Shown one piece after another: positions 1 to 10,361 of a stretch of 64,000 bases of DNA. The notes beneath the pieces were generated by a model. That model was not told where the DNA came from and ran no database searches. It was given only the letters and a program-made list of their open reading frames with translations. The position numbers were made by a program, and so were the translations under genes. Location: NCBI RefSeq assembly GCF_001668615.1, contig NZ_LZMC01000009.1:43684-107683 (forward strand), in the 5' to 3' direction. The stretch is from Mycobacterium sp. 1274761.0. Lineage in GTDB: Bacteria > Actinomycetota > Actinomycetes > Mycobacteriales > Mycobacteriaceae. Each line of letters starts with the position of its first letter. The stretch's first letter is position 1.

Positions 1-2
1 GA

Positions 3-626
3 CGGGACTACCGCAACACCGAACTCGTCGGCGACGTCGCGGCGCTGATCGAGGCCAGCGGTGCGCAGAAAGTGCACCTGGTCGGCCACGACTGGGGCGC
101 CGCCGTCGCGTGGTACGTCGCCCAGGAGCATCCCGATCGCCTGTCCACGCTGACTTCGCTGTCCGTCCCACACCCGGCCGCGTTCCTCAAGGCCATCGCC
201 ACCAGCCGCCAGGCACTCGCATCCTGGTACATGCTGTTCTTCCAGCTGCCGTGGATACCCGAGCGGTTCCTGTCGCACCCCCGCGCCCAGAAGGGATACC
301 TGGACTCTCGATCGTCGCCCGAGCTTGCGCACGCAGAGGTGAAGGCCATCCAGGAGCCCGGCGCGTTGACTGCCGCGCTGAACTGGTACCGGGCCATGCC
401 GTTGAGCAACCCGAAGGAGGTCAGGCGCAAGGTCGACGTTCCGACGATGTACGTCTGGAGCGATAAAGATATTGCCTTGAAGGAGAAGGGCGCACGACTC
501 TGCGCCGACTATGTCACCGGCGAGTACCGGTATGAGGTGCTCACGGGCGTCTCGCACTGGATTCTCGACGAGCGACCCGACGCGACCGCCGAGCTATTGC
601 TTGACTGGTTCGGCACCCACCCCTAG
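3..626 (+). CDS. alpha/beta hydrolase, epoxide-hydrolase-like (5' end outside window)
   Basis: The reading frame is open from base 3, so the N-terminus lies upstream of the window. The motif GHDWG, with aspartate in the nucleophile position, is typical of epoxide hydrolases and haloalkane dehalogenases rather than serine esterases. The candidate acid is the Asp in WSDKD and the base is the His in GVSHW near the C-terminus, giving a complete Asp-Asp-His type triad. It would open epoxides or cleave similar substrates in the cytoplasm. The last 33 bp overlap the end of the convergent monooxygenase gene. The substrate cannot be told from sequence. Confidence 0.85.
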   Translation, partial: RDYRNTELVGDVAALIEASGAQKVHLVGHDWGAAVAWYVAQEHPDRLSTLTSLSVPHPAAFLKAIATSRQALASWYMLFFQLPWIPERFLSHPRAQKGYLDSRSSPELAHAEVKAIQEPGALTAALNWYRAMPLSNPKEVRRKVDVPTMYVWSDKDIALKEKGARLCADYVTGEYRYEVLTGVSHWILDERPDATAELLLDWFGTHP

Positions 627-2093
627 TCCGAGCGGGCCGCACCGGACGTCGAACCGCTCGCGCACGGTGTCGAGGCTGTGACGCAGGTGCTCGCGTTCCC
701 GCCGGTGCAGGAGCATGAACTGCGCGAGGTCCAGCGCCCGGCGTGGCAACGGATACCAGCGATTGACGTCGATCCCGCACTGGGAGAACACCTTACGAGG
801 CACTTCGTCGGTGATCAGGCTTATGTTGTGCATCGCCAGCGTGAAAATCGTCAGCGGGAATACCGGATTGGCTCTGTGCCGTAGCTCCATGGCATCGAGC
901 TCATACAAGGGGATGTCATTGAGCATTCCCAGCATCATCAGATGCGTCATGAAATAGCCCATGAACGTGGTCAACTGAAGCGTGGCCGACCGCGGATTGA
1001 TCGACAGCACCGCTCCGCTCGGCGACGCGTAGGGCTCGTAGGGAAGGTCATCTCTGTAGGAGAAGTATCCCGTGCAATTCACGATCCAACTGCCCGGCTC
1101 GATGACTTTCGTTGCCCCACTGCGGAAAACAAGCTGGGTGCAGCCATCGCGGTCGACGACATCGACGAGATGGTCCATCACCACGGTGTTCAAGCCTGCG
1201 GCGATCGTCGTGTTCTCCGATTCGGACATCAGTCCCAATAGGAAATTGCCGGTGCGCGGCGTCAGGTGAACGCCGTAGGTGTCTCTGAACCACTCGTTGA
1301 CGGCGTCTTCGTTGGTGCCATCAAAGCGACGTGTCACACCCAGCGCCAGCGCGTTGAACGACTTGCCGCGCCACCATCTGGCGGCACCGGTCGGCAGCAC
1401 GCGGTCGCGACTCAGGAAGTAGGTGCCCGACCCCGCCACCAGGTTCACCTCACGACCGGGATAATTGATGATCAGCGCATGCGCGGTGTCCATCGCCGTC
1501 TTGCCGCCACCGATCACCCATACCGGGTTCCGGCCCCGCATCTCCTCTCCACGCACATCGCAGTAGTTCGGCGACACCGAGTGCACTCGCCGGGAGGAAA
1601 GTTGCAACGGATCGTTGGGCCGGGGCGCGAAGCCGTAGGCCTTGATCAACCGCTTTGTCTCGATGACGAGGCGTCGGCCGTCGGCCGAACTGCACGTGAT
1701 CCGGACGGCGCCGGGTGCCTCGTCGTGCGACTCGACCTCCCAACCGAAGTACTCGTCGACGCGGACCCGTTCCTTCAAGACGTCAAGGCAGTGCGCGAAG
1801 TGGTCGAGCACCTCACCCTGGGTCGCCAGATACGAGCGGTCCCTGCCCAGCGTCCATGCGATGTTCCCCGCGGTGAACATCGGATGTGGTTGGTGCAGCC
1901 GCACGTACGGGTAGGTGTCCACCCACATGCCACCGACGCGTGGCCGTCGATCGACCAGGATGACCTTCTGATCGCGCGACAGATACTGGCTGGCGACGAA
2001 CAGGGCGTTGAGCCCCGTGACGCCGGCGCCGACGATGCAGACGTCGCAACTCTCGACGGCGACGTCGGAGTTAGCGGGTTCAAGGGTGGTCAT
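594..2093 (-). CDS. FAD-dependent NAD(P)-binding monooxygenase-like oxidoreductase
   Basis: A 499-residue flavoprotein. GAGVTG at residues 22-27 is the FAD Rossmann loop, and a second dinucleotide loop VIGGGKTAMD lies near residue 200, the layout of group B flavin monooxygenases and related oxidoreductases. The ATG at 2093 is chosen because GGAGAAAGGGG precedes it by a proper distance; a longer frame to 2138 has no such site. I do not see a convincing Baeyer-Villiger fingerprint, so the reaction (hydroxylation or Baeyer-Villiger oxidation of a lipophilic substrate) is inferred only at family level. It is divergent from the acyl-CoA dehydrogenase and shares a 116-bp regulatory gap with it. Confidence 0.8.
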   Translation of the reverse strand: MTTLEPANSDVAVESCDVCIVGAGVTGLNALFVASQYLSRDQKVILVDRRPRVGGMWVDTYPYVRLHQPHPMFTAGNIAWTLGRDRSYLATQGEVLDHFAHCLDVLKERVRVDEYFGWEVESHDEAPGAVRITCSSADGRRLVIETKRLIKAYGFAPRPNDPLQLSSRRVHSVSPNYCDVRGEEMRGRNPVWVIGGGKTAMDTAHALIINYPGREVNLVAGSGTYFLSRDRVLPTGAARWWRGKSFNALALGVTRRFDGTNEDAVNEWFRDTYGVHLTPRTGNFLLGLMSESENTTIAAGLNTVVMDHLVDVVDRDGCTQLVFRSGATKVIEPGSWIVNCTGYFSYRDDLPYEPYASPSGAVLSINPRSATLQLTTFMGYFMTHLMMLGMLNDIPLYELDAMELRHRANPVFPLTIFTLAMHNISLITDEVPRKVFSQCGIDVNRWYPLPRRALDLAQFMLLHRREREHLRHSLDTVRERFDVRCGPLGLGVGAEPVKQ

Positions 2094-2144
2094 CGTTGAC
2101 CCCTTTCTCCAGGTGAGGTGATTGTCGGCCGCAGACACCGGCGG

Positions 2145-2170
2145 CGATGGAGTAGTCGACTACTCCATCG
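2145..2170. promoter_or_regulatory. perfect 26-bp palindromic operator candidate
   Basis: The arms CGATGGAGTAGTC and GACTACTCCATCG meet with no spacer and match perfectly. It lies between the divergent monooxygenase (start 2093) and FadE (start 2210), about 50 bp and 40 bp from their starts. That placement and symmetry suit a dimeric regulator, for example of the TetR family, controlling both genes. The regulator is not identifiable in the window. Confidence 0.7.
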
Positions 2171-2209
2171 GAGAGATTCGTCGAGCACGCCACGGTGTAG
2201 ACATGGACC

Positions 2210-3373
2210 ATGAGCGCCATCGATGACCTTCTTGACCTCGACTCGCTGCTGACGCCGGAAGACAAAGAGCTGCGCGAAACGATCCGCCGGTTCGGTGAAC
2301 AGCGGCTGCGCCCGCACATTGCCGAGTGGTTCGAGGCCGGTGAGGTGCCGGTTCGCGAGCTAGCCGCCGACTTCGGCAAGCTCGGCGTGCTGGGCATGCA
2401 TCTGCGGGGGTACGGCTGCGGCGGCTCGACCGCCACTGCCTACGGGCTGGTCTGCCAGGAGCTCGAGGCGGTGGACAGCGGGTTGCGTAGCCTCGTTTCG
2501 GTGCAGGGGTCGTTGGCCATGTTCGCCATCCACCGGCACGGCAGCCAGGAGCAGCGCCAGCAGTGGCTGCCGTCGATGGCCACCGGCGACGCGATCGGCT
2601 GTTTCGGGCTGACCGAGCCCGACTTCGGCTCCAATCCCGGCGGCATGCGCACCACCGCGCGCCGCGACGGCTCCGACTGGATCCTCAATGGATCGAAGAT
2701 GTGGATCACCAACGGGTCGGTCGCCGACGTCGCGGTGGTGTGGGCCAGGGCCGAAGAAGGGGTGCGTGGATTTCTCGTGCCCGCCGGCACAAAGGGATTC
2801 ACCGCCACCGACATGAAGCGGAAATTGTCCCTGCGGGCGTCGGTGACCTCGGAACTGCACCTCGACGATGTGCGGCTACCCGCCGAAGCGCAGCTGCCGG
2901 AGGCGCGGGGCCTGTCGGGACCGCTAGCCTGCCTGTCCGAGGCTCGCTTCGGCATCGTGTTCGGCAGCGTCGGCGCCGCGCGGGACTGCTTGCAGACCAC
3001 CCTCGAGTACGTGGGGATCCGCGAGGTGTTCGACAAGCCCCTGGCGGGATATCAACTGACGCAGGCGAAGATCGCGGATATGGCCGTCGAACTCAGCAAG
3101 GCGCAGCTGCTGGCGCTGCATTTGGGCCGGCTCAAGGATGACGGGCGCATCCGACCGGAGCAGGTCAGCGTCGGCAAGCTGAACAACTGCCGCGAAGCGA
3201 TCAAGATCGCACGCCAATGCCGAACGCTGTTGGGCGCCAACGGAATCACGCTGGAGTACCCGGTGATTCGGCACGCCAACAACCTCGAGTCGGTGTTGAC
3301 CTACGAAGGCACGTCCGAGGTGCACCAACTGGTCATCGGAGAAGCGCTGACGGGTGTCAGCGCTTTCCGATGA
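2210..3373 (+). CDS. acyl-CoA dehydrogenase, glutaryl-CoA dehydrogenase-like (FadE7-like)
   Basis: 387 residues, normal length for the family. It oxidises an acyl-CoA to the enoyl-CoA with FAD and passes electrons to ETF. The FAD/substrate motif FGLTEPDFGSNP and WITNG in the middle domain and YEGTSEVHQ near the C-terminus are seen; the Glu at about residue 366 in YEGT is the expected catalytic base. The YEGTSE context and overall sequence resemble glutaryl-CoA dehydrogenases, known in M. tuberculosis as FadE7. If correct it would decarboxylate glutaryl-CoA from lysine or tryptophan breakdown. It is transcribed alone and faces the proline-rich membrane gene tail to tail. Confidence 0.9.
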   Translation: MSAIDDLLDLDSLLTPEDKELRETIRRFGEQRLRPHIAEWFEAGEVPVRELAADFGKLGVLGMHLRGYGCGGSTATAYGLVCQELEAVDSGLRSLVSVQGSLAMFAIHRHGSQEQRQQWLPSMATGDAIGCFGLTEPDFGSNPGGMRTTARRDGSDWILNGSKMWITNGSVADVAVVWARAEEGVRGFLVPAGTKGFTATDMKRKLSLRASVTSELHLDDVRLPAEAQLPEARGLSGPLACLSEARFGIVFGSVGAARDCLQTTLEYVGIREVFDKPLAGYQLTQAKIADMAVELSKAQLLALHLGRLKDDGRIRPEQVSVGKLNNCREAIKIARQCRTLLGANGITLEYPVIRHANNLESVLTYEGTSEVHQLVIGEALTGVSAFR

Positions 3374-3377
3374 ACAA

Positions 3378-4364
3378 CTAAGGGGTGAGCGGGGCGACCT
3401 GACCGCCGGTGATCCGGCGCCATGAGTACACCAGGAACAGCGTCGCTACCGGCACCGCGACCAGCAGGCCGATACCGCAGACCAGCGCTCCGACCAGGAT
3501 GGTCACCACAAACACCAGCCACGTGAGGAACGCGTTGCCGAAGTTCGCCTTGCTGGTGTCGAAGCTCGTCTTGACCGCGTCGACGGCCGACAGGTTGCGG
3601 TCCAGCAGCGCCACCACGGTGAAGAGCAACATGATGCTGGCCAGTAGGCTGGGAATGACGCACAGGAAAAACCCGACCGTCGTGATGATGCCGACGATCA
3701 ACCCGGCGACGATCACCTGACCGATGTTGCGCGGCCGGAAGAACGAGCCGACCGACACCTGCTGGCCGTTGGCGATATCGAGCACGCCGCCGATATACGC
3801 GGATTGGATTGCGGCATTGACGATCAGCGAAACAACCCATCCCACGATCGAGATCAGGATCGCAACGGGCCCCCCGGAAAACGGGCTCCACGCAAAGGAG
3901 AAACCGCTGCTGTCCGACGTGTAACTACTCGCCCCAGGGCTGACCGCCGCCTCGAGCAGGTTGATGACGACCTGCAGCACGATGGTGATCAGGCCGTAGA
4001 CCAGCGTCGCGACGATGAGCGGACCGGCGTTCTTGCTGAACTTGTTCCATGCCCACGAGAACGCTTCGCCGACGTTAAACGCTTGTGGCCCACCGTATCC
4101 CGGCCCTGCGGGCGGATATCCCGGTTGACCCGGCGGATATCCCGGCGCACCTGGCGGCGGCGGTGGATAGCCACCTTGCTGCGGTGGTGGCGGGTAACCG
4201 CTCGGGGGTGGCGTCGGCGGGTAACCGCCCTGCTGGGGCGGCGGTGGGTAACCGCCGGGCGGAGGGGGCGGCGGATAACCGCCCTGTCCGGGTGGCGGGT
4301 AATTGCCCTGCCCCGGCGGAGGATAACCGCCGCCGGGCGGATGGGGAGGCGGTGGATTCGTCAT
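3378..4364 (-). CDS. proline-rich multi-pass membrane protein
   Basis: A 328-residue protein. The first 95 or so residues are tandem Gly-Tyr-Pro-Pro-Pro units of low complexity. The remainder has five or six hydrophobic segments (beginning GPLIVATLVYGLITIVLQVV) typical of integral membrane proteins found beside Pra. Start ATG 4364 is preferred over TTG 4367 because GGGAAG lies just upstream. The next gene upstream, also starting with a proline-rich segment, is 28 bp away on the same strand, so the two are probably co-transcribed and may act together at the cell pole or septum; that role is inference. No enzymatic motif is visible. Confidence 0.85.
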   Translation of the reverse strand: MTNPPPPHPPGGGYPPPGQGNYPPPGQGGYPPPPPPGGYPPPPQQGGYPPTPPPSGYPPPPQQGGYPPPPPGAPGYPPGQPGYPPAGPGYGGPQAFNVGEAFSWAWNKFSKNAGPLIVATLVYGLITIVLQVVINLLEAAVSPGASSYTSDSSGFSFAWSPFSGGPVAILISIVGWVVSLIVNAAIQSAYIGGVLDIANGQQVSVGSFFRPRNIGQVIVAGLIVGIITTVGFFLCVIPSLLASIMLLFTVVALLDRNLSAVDAVKTSFDTSKANFGNAFLTWLVFVVTILVGALVCGIGLLVAVPVATLFLVYSWRRITGGQVAPLTP

Positions 4365-4392
4365 CAAACTTCCCGAGGTCGCACGTCGACGA

Positions 4393-5022
4393 TCAGAGCG
4401 GAACCGCGATCGTGGAGACGATCTTGTCCACGAGCGTCTGGCGCTTGTCGTCCCACAGTGGGAACAGCACCGCGATCAGCCAGATGATGAAGCACAGGCC
4501 GCCGAACACCAAATAGATCAGTTCGCGGACGACCGACATTCCGAAACCGATTGGCTGGCCCGTCTTTTCGCTCACTATCTTGAACTTCATGATGCCCTTG
4601 CCGATGCTGGATCCCGTGGTGCCCTGGCGATAGCCGAGGTTCCAGATCACATAGGCCAGAGCGATCAAGCCGGCCAGCGCGATGGAAAGCTGACCGATCG
4701 TCGACGCGCCCTCTGCGCAGAATTCGCCGAGTTCGTATTCCGATGTGTCGGTGACGCAGGCGGTTTCGCGGGTTCCTATCAACAGCAACCAGCCGATGCC
4801 CTCGATGATGAGGACCGGAATGTAGTCGATGATGTACGCCAACACCCGCGTACCCCACGGCGTATAAGCCTCTTTCGGCAATGCGCCAGTGGCCTGTGGC
4901 GCGAAGCCGCCCTGCTGCGGCGGCGGGAAGCCACCGCCCGGTGGCGGTGGCGGCGGATATCCACCCTGCGGAGGCGGCGGTGGCGGATAATTTCCCGGCG
5001 GAGGTGGCGGTTGATCGGTCAT
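4393..5022 (-). CDS. pra: proline-rich antigen (Pra), RDD-family membrane protein
   Basis: 209 residues. About 55 residues of Pro/Gly/Tyr repeats are followed by an RDD domain whose first helix begins WGTRVLAYIIDYIPVL, with the Arg and paired Asp that name the family. Two further hydrophobic segments follow. M. leprae Pra (36-kDa antigen) and M. tuberculosis Rv1078 have this architecture and also neighbour cbs. ATG 5022 is chosen over GTG 5028 because GGAAGG is five bases upstream of the ATG but touches the GTG. The function of Pra is not established; it is a cell-envelope protein. Confidence 0.9.
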   Translation of the reverse strand: MTDQPPPPPGNYPPPPPPQGGYPPPPPPGGGFPPPQQGGFAPQATGALPKEAYTPWGTRVLAYIIDYIPVLIIEGIGWLLLIGTRETACVTDTSEYELGEFCAEGASTIGQLSIALAGLIALAYVIWNLGYRQGTTGSSIGKGIMKFKIVSEKTGQPIGFGMSVVRELIYLVFGGLCFIIWLIAVLFPLWDDKRQTLVDKIVSTIAVPL

Positions 5023-5135
5023 GGACACCTTCCAGTTCCATTAGCTGGGACCAAGCGTGCTTAATGTACCTGAGAAGTTGCTTACCGCAGGGTCTTCGAC
5101 AAAACCGTGCGGCGTGTTATACCGGCGACGCCGGG

Positions 5136-6542
<1,407 letters not shown>

Positions 6543-6571
6543 ACGCACATCGTCTCAGGCGGGCGGAACTC

Positions 6572-7633
6572 TTACCAGGTGGCCTCTCGGATGTAGTCGC
6601 CGATCTGACGCAGCGACCGCCTGGCCTCCTTGACCGCCGAGCCGGCGATCTGGAAGACATGCATCTGGCCGGGCCACACCCGGACCTCCACCGGCACCCC
6701 TGCGGCCGCCAGCATGTGGGCCGCCTTGCGGGCGTCGTTGAGCAGGACCTCGGAGCCGGATACATGGATCAGCGTGCGCGGCAATCCCGGCTCGATGTGG
6801 TCGAGCGGCTCGTAGACCTCTTCGGGCTTGCCATCGACGATATTGCGTTCGGCGGCCGCCTCCACCAGCTCGATCAGCGCGTGGAAGGCCTTCGGCGGCA
6901 ACATCGCATCGGAATGGATGTTCGGGTGGTTGGCGCGTGCGGTGTTGTCGATCTCGAACAACGGCGACAAAGTGACGATGGCCGCAGGCGTCTCACCCGC
7001 CAAGCCCTCCTGCTGCAGCTTCTCGGCCAACGCAAGCGCCAGGTAGCCGCCGGCGGAGTCGCCTGCGAGAACGATCTGGTCGGGTTCGTAACCCTTCAGC
7101 CGCAGCCACTTGTAGGCGTCATAGCAGTCGTCGACCGCCATGCCGACGGAATGCTTGGGGATCATCCGGTAGTTGACGACGAGCACAGGGCTGTCGGCAA
7201 ACTTCGACAACGCCTCGGTCAGGCGGCCGTGGCTGTTCACACCACAGGTCAGGAACGCGCCGCCGTGCATGTAGAGAACGACGCGGCGGTTGCCGTCGGC
7301 CGGCAGGACGCCGGCGGCCCGGACCAGCTGGGCGTTGCACTTCGGTAGGGCGATCGTTGCCCGGACGGTGCCCGGCGCGGGCTTGAGAACGCGGCACGCG
7401 AAGTCGACGACACCGAACGGCCACGGGAGCCGCGGGGCGTAGCTACCGATAGCCAGAGCCGGCCGGATGGTGAGCATTGCGCCCAGCGCGAGCATCCGTC
7501 CGCCCAGGCTGGGACCGTCTTCGATGACCTCTACAGGCGCCCCGTCGCTGACAGGAAACTTGCGAGGTTTGTGACCCTTAGCTGCATAAATCACAGCACG
7601 AGGGGTCGTGGGAACCTTACTTGGTGCCGTCAT
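6572..7633 (-). CDS. lipU: lipase/esterase LipU, hormone-sensitive-lipase family
   Basis: 353 residues. The oxyanion motif HGGAF near residue 120 and the nucleophile elbow GDSAGG near 195 define the HSL (bacterial type IV) esterase family. The acid is probably in the GSEVLLND segment and the base His in PGQMHVF near the C-terminus. ATG 7633 has AGGAAG eight bases upstream. It hydrolyses short or medium acyl esters and is probably cytosolic, as no signal peptide is seen. It lies 29 bp upstream of cbs on the same strand and may be in one transcript with it. Orthologue of Rv1076 by sequence style and context. Confidence 0.9.
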   Translation of the reverse strand: MTAPSKVPTTPRAVIYAAKGHKPRKFPVSDGAPVEVIEDGPSLGGRMLALGAMLTIRPALAIGSYAPRLPWPFGVVDFACRVLKPAPGTVRATIALPKCNAQLVRAAGVLPADGNRRVVLYMHGGAFLTCGVNSHGRLTEALSKFADSPVLVVNYRMIPKHSVGMAVDDCYDAYKWLRLKGYEPDQIVLAGDSAGGYLALALAEKLQQEGLAGETPAAIVTLSPLFEIDNTARANHPNIHSDAMLPPKAFHALIELVEAAAERNIVDGKPEEVYEPLDHIEPGLPRTLIHVSGSEVLLNDARKAAHMLAAAGVPVEVRVWPGQMHVFQIAGSAVKEARRSLRQIGDYIREATW

Positions 7634-7829
7634 CGCCACCACTTCCTACGCCGACGTAGTGCCCGGGGGTGGCTCGTTGCTCGGCCGACCCCGGTGAACA
7701 TAGCTTGACATATATAGCCAATACAACAATCAACGAAACTTATTCAATACCCGACTTGATATCGCAACGTGATCGCAGATCCTGCCTCGCCACGCGGGTA
7801 TCCCTAGAATTCGCCATAAACTGGCCTTC

Positions 7830-8792
7830 GTGAGGATCCGGGCATGGCGCCGGTCGACCGCCCTCGCAGCAGCGGCCGCGCTCGCAGGCACAGGTTCCGC
7901 CTACGTCGGAGCCCGCAGCTTCCTGAGTGGCCAGGCTGACCAGGCTCGACGCGTCATACCGAAATCCTGGAACGTCCCGCCACGCGCGGACGGCGTCTAC
8001 AGCCCCGCCGGCGGCCCGGTCGAGCGCTGGCACCGCGGCGTGCCGTTTGACCTGCATTTGATGGTCTTCGGTGACTCCACCGCGACGGGCTACGGCGCCC
8101 GTACCGCCGAAGAAGTTCCAGGGGTGATCATCGCCCGCAACCTGGCCGAGGCGTCTGGCAAACGGATCCGGCTGAGCACCAAGGCTATCGTCGGCGCCAC
8201 GTCGAAGGGGTTGTCGGGCCAAATCGATGCGATGTTCGTGGCGGGTCCACCCCCCGATGCGGCGGTCATCATGATCGGCGCCAACGACATCACCCGGCTG
8301 CACGGCGTGGCCCCGTCGGCCCGGCGGCTGGGTGCCGCGGTGCGCCGGTTGCGGGCCAGCGGAGCCGTCGTCGTGGTCGGAACGTGTCCCGATTTCGGCG
8401 TCATCACCGCCATCCCCCAGCCGCTGCGCACGATCGCCCGCACTCGCGGCCTGCGCCTGGCGCGCGCCCAGGCCGCCGCCGTCCGAACCTCCGGCGGTGT
8501 GCCGGTGCCGCTGGCAGACCTGCTGACGACCGACTTCCGGCAGGCGCCCGAACGATTCTTCTCCGACGACATGTTCCATCCGTCGGGCGCCGGTTACGAG
8601 TTGGCGGCCAAGCAGCTGCTGCCCGCGTTGTGTAATGCGTTGGGAGAGTTGACTTATACGACGGAACCTGCGTCGCCGCTGGAGAGCAGGGCCGGCGAGA
8701 TGCCCACGCTGCTCTCGCGGCTGGGCGGGATGAGCCGGTTGTGGCGGCGCTCCACCGGGGTCCCCGCACCGATCGTGGTGCCCGCCAGCTAG
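7830..8792 (+). CDS. SGNH/GDSL-type esterase with N-terminal membrane anchor
   Basis: 320 residues, GTG start. An N-terminal hydrophobic stretch (residues 10-30) suggests export or anchoring. The SGNH blocks are present: FGDSTATGYG (catalytic Ser), GANDITRL (block III Asn) and DMFHPSG (Asp and His). The family hydrolyses esters, often on the cell surface. Context matches Rv1075c of M. tuberculosis, between lipU and fadA3. About 200 bp of non-coding DNA separates it from the divergent lipU. The next gene, fadA3, starts 34 bp downstream with its own GAGGAG-like site. Confidence 0.9.
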   Translation: MRIRAWRRSTALAAAAALAGTGSAYVGARSFLSGQADQARRVIPKSWNVPPRADGVYSPAGGPVERWHRGVPFDLHLMVFGDSTATGYGARTAEEVPGVIIARNLAEASGKRIRLSTKAIVGATSKGLSGQIDAMFVAGPPPDAAVIMIGANDITRLHGVAPSARRLGAAVRRLRASGAVVVVGTCPDFGVITAIPQPLRTIARTRGLRLARAQAAAVRTSGGVPVPLADLLTTDFRQAPERFFSDDMFHPSGAGYELAAKQLLPALCNALGELTYTTEPASPLESRAGEMPTLLSRLGGMSRLWRRSTGVPAPIVVPAS

Positions 8793-8826
8793 GTTTTCCC
8801 AGTAAGCCACTACTGAGGAGCCCGTC

Positions 8827-10044
8827 ATGAGTGAAGCCGTCATTGTCGCGACCGCACGTTCACCGATCGGCCGCGCGGGCAAGGGGTCGCTGGTTGACAT
8901 GCGACCCGACGACCTGGCCGCGCAGATGGTGCGCGCAGCGCTGGACAAGGTGCCGTCGCTGGATCCAAAGGACATCGACGACCTGATCATGGGCTGCGGG
9001 CAGCCCGGCGGTGAAGCGGGCTTCAACATCGGCCGCGCGGTCGCTGTGCAGTTGGGCTACGACTTCCTACCCGGCACGACGGTGAACCGGTACTGCTCGT
9101 CGTCGCTGCAGACCACGCGGATGGCGTTCCATGCGATCAAGGCCGGAGAGGGCAGCGCGTTCATCTCCGCGGGCGTGGAGACGGTGTCCCGGTTCCCGAA
9201 GGGCACCTCCGACGGGTGGCCCGATACGCACAACCCGCTGTTCGCCGACGCCGAGGAGCGATCGGTGAACGCCGCCGCCGGCGCAGACAAATGGCACGAC
9301 CCGCGTCAGGACGGTCTGCTGCCTGATGTCTACATCGCGATGGGCCAGACCGCCGAGAACGTCGTGCTGCACACCGGGATCAGCCGCGAGGAACAGGATC
9401 ACTGGGGTGTGCGCAGCCAGAACCGGGCCGAGGAAGCCATCAAGAGCGGATTCTTCGCACGCGAGATCTCGCCGGTGACGCTGCCGGACGGCTCGCAGGT
9501 CAGCACCGACGACGGGCCGAGGGCGGGCACCACCTACGAGAAGGTCAGCCAGCTCAAGCCGGTGTTCCGGCCGAACGGCACGGTCACTGCCGGTAATGCC
9601 TGTCCGCTGAATGACGGTGCTGCAGCGGTGATCGTGACCAGCGATGCGAAGGCCAAGGAGCTGGGGCTGACGCCGCTGGCGCGCATTGTCGCGACGGGTG
9701 TGAGCGGGCTGTCGCCGGAGATCATGGGCCTCGGGCCCATCGAGGCCACCCGTAAGGCGCTGGCGAACGCGGGCATGACGATCGATGACATCGATCTCTA
9801 CGAGATCAATGAGGCGTTCGCGGTGCAGGTACTCGGTTCGGCCCGCGAGTTGGGCATGGACCTCGACAAGCTGAACGTTTCGGGAGGCGCGATCGCGCTG
9901 GGGCATCCATTCGGTATGACGGGTGCGCGCATCACGGCGACGCTGCTGAACAATCTGCAGACCCACGACAAGACCTTCGGCCTGGAGACGATGTGCGTCG
10001 GCGGTGGGCAGGGCATGGCCATGATCATCGAGCGCCTGAGCTGA
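8827..10044 (+). CDS. fadA3: acetyl-CoA acetyltransferase (thiolase) FadA3
   Basis: 405 residues. It cleaves 3-ketoacyl-CoA with CoA, or condenses two acetyl-CoA. The acyl-accepting Cys is C90 in NRYCSSS. The conserved NEAFAVQ, the His in GGAIALGHPFGMTGAR and the second Cys in CVGGGQGMAM complete the thiolase active site. It has no alpha-subunit partner next to it; the nearby echA9/echA8 hydratases are in a separate downstream unit. Synteny with Rv1074c supports the name. Confidence 0.93.
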   Translation: MSEAVIVATARSPIGRAGKGSLVDMRPDDLAAQMVRAALDKVPSLDPKDIDDLIMGCGQPGGEAGFNIGRAVAVQLGYDFLPGTTVNRYCSSSLQTTRMAFHAIKAGEGSAFISAGVETVSRFPKGTSDGWPDTHNPLFADAEERSVNAAAGADKWHDPRQDGLLPDVYIAMGQTAENVVLHTGISREEQDHWGVRSQNRAEEAIKSGFFAREISPVTLPDGSQVSTDDGPRAGTTYEKVSQLKPVFRPNGTVTAGNACPLNDGAAAVIVTSDAKAKELGLTPLARIVATGVSGLSPEIMGLGPIEATRKALANAGMTIDDIDLYEINEAFAVQVLGSARELGMDLDKLNVSGGAIALGHPFGMTGARITATLLNNLQTHDKTFGLETMCVGGGQGMAMIIERLS

Positions 10045-10066
10045 CTTCGGCGTTCCACCGACGCCC

Positions 10067-10305
10067 GCGATTCTGCGAACAGATCGTGAAACACGAGATT
10101 TTCGCGATCTCTACGCAGATTCGAATGCCACGCCGGTCGAGGCGATGCAGTACGTCGGACGCGGTATTCGTTTTAACGGCTATCGCCTCGCTGCCGACAA
10201 ACGGGCCCTCGAGCATCGACATCGCTCGACTCTCGCGTGTCTGCGTCGACGATTCTGCGGGCAGATCGCAATATGTGCACGAATCGCGATCTGTTAGCAG
10301 AATCG
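10067..10305. repeat. two pairs of inverted 21-bp repeats in a 317-bp intergenic region
   Basis: Four copies of CGATTCTGCnnnCAGATCGcg occur. Copy A (10067-10088) and copy B (10103-10123, inverted) form one stem-loop. Copy C (10250-10271) and copy D (10285-10305, inverted) form a second. Each loop is about 14 nt. The whole gap from 10045 to 10361 between fadA3 and the Bax-inhibitor gene holds no gene I can support. Possible roles are an mRNA stability or REP-like element, or a protein-binding cluster. Confidence 0.75.
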
Positions 10306-10320
10306 TCCAGAGTCAAAGAG

Positions 10321-10346
10321 AAAACCCCCGGCGTGCCGGGGGTTTT
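10321..10346. terminator. bidirectional intrinsic terminator
   Basis: A perfect hairpin AAAACCCCCGGC-GT-GCCGGGGGTTTT with an A-tract on one side and a T-tract on the other, so it can work in both directions. It sits 16 bp past the stop of the Bax-inhibitor-like gene on the minus strand and downstream of fadA3 on the plus strand, which converge here. Confidence 0.9.
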
Positions 10347-10361
10347 CGTCGTGGTGGTCCG

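Noticed and set aside
7740..9029. 429-residue minus-strand open frame
   Set aside because: Shadow of the SGNH esterase and fadA3; the plus-strand genes have intact catalytic motifs.
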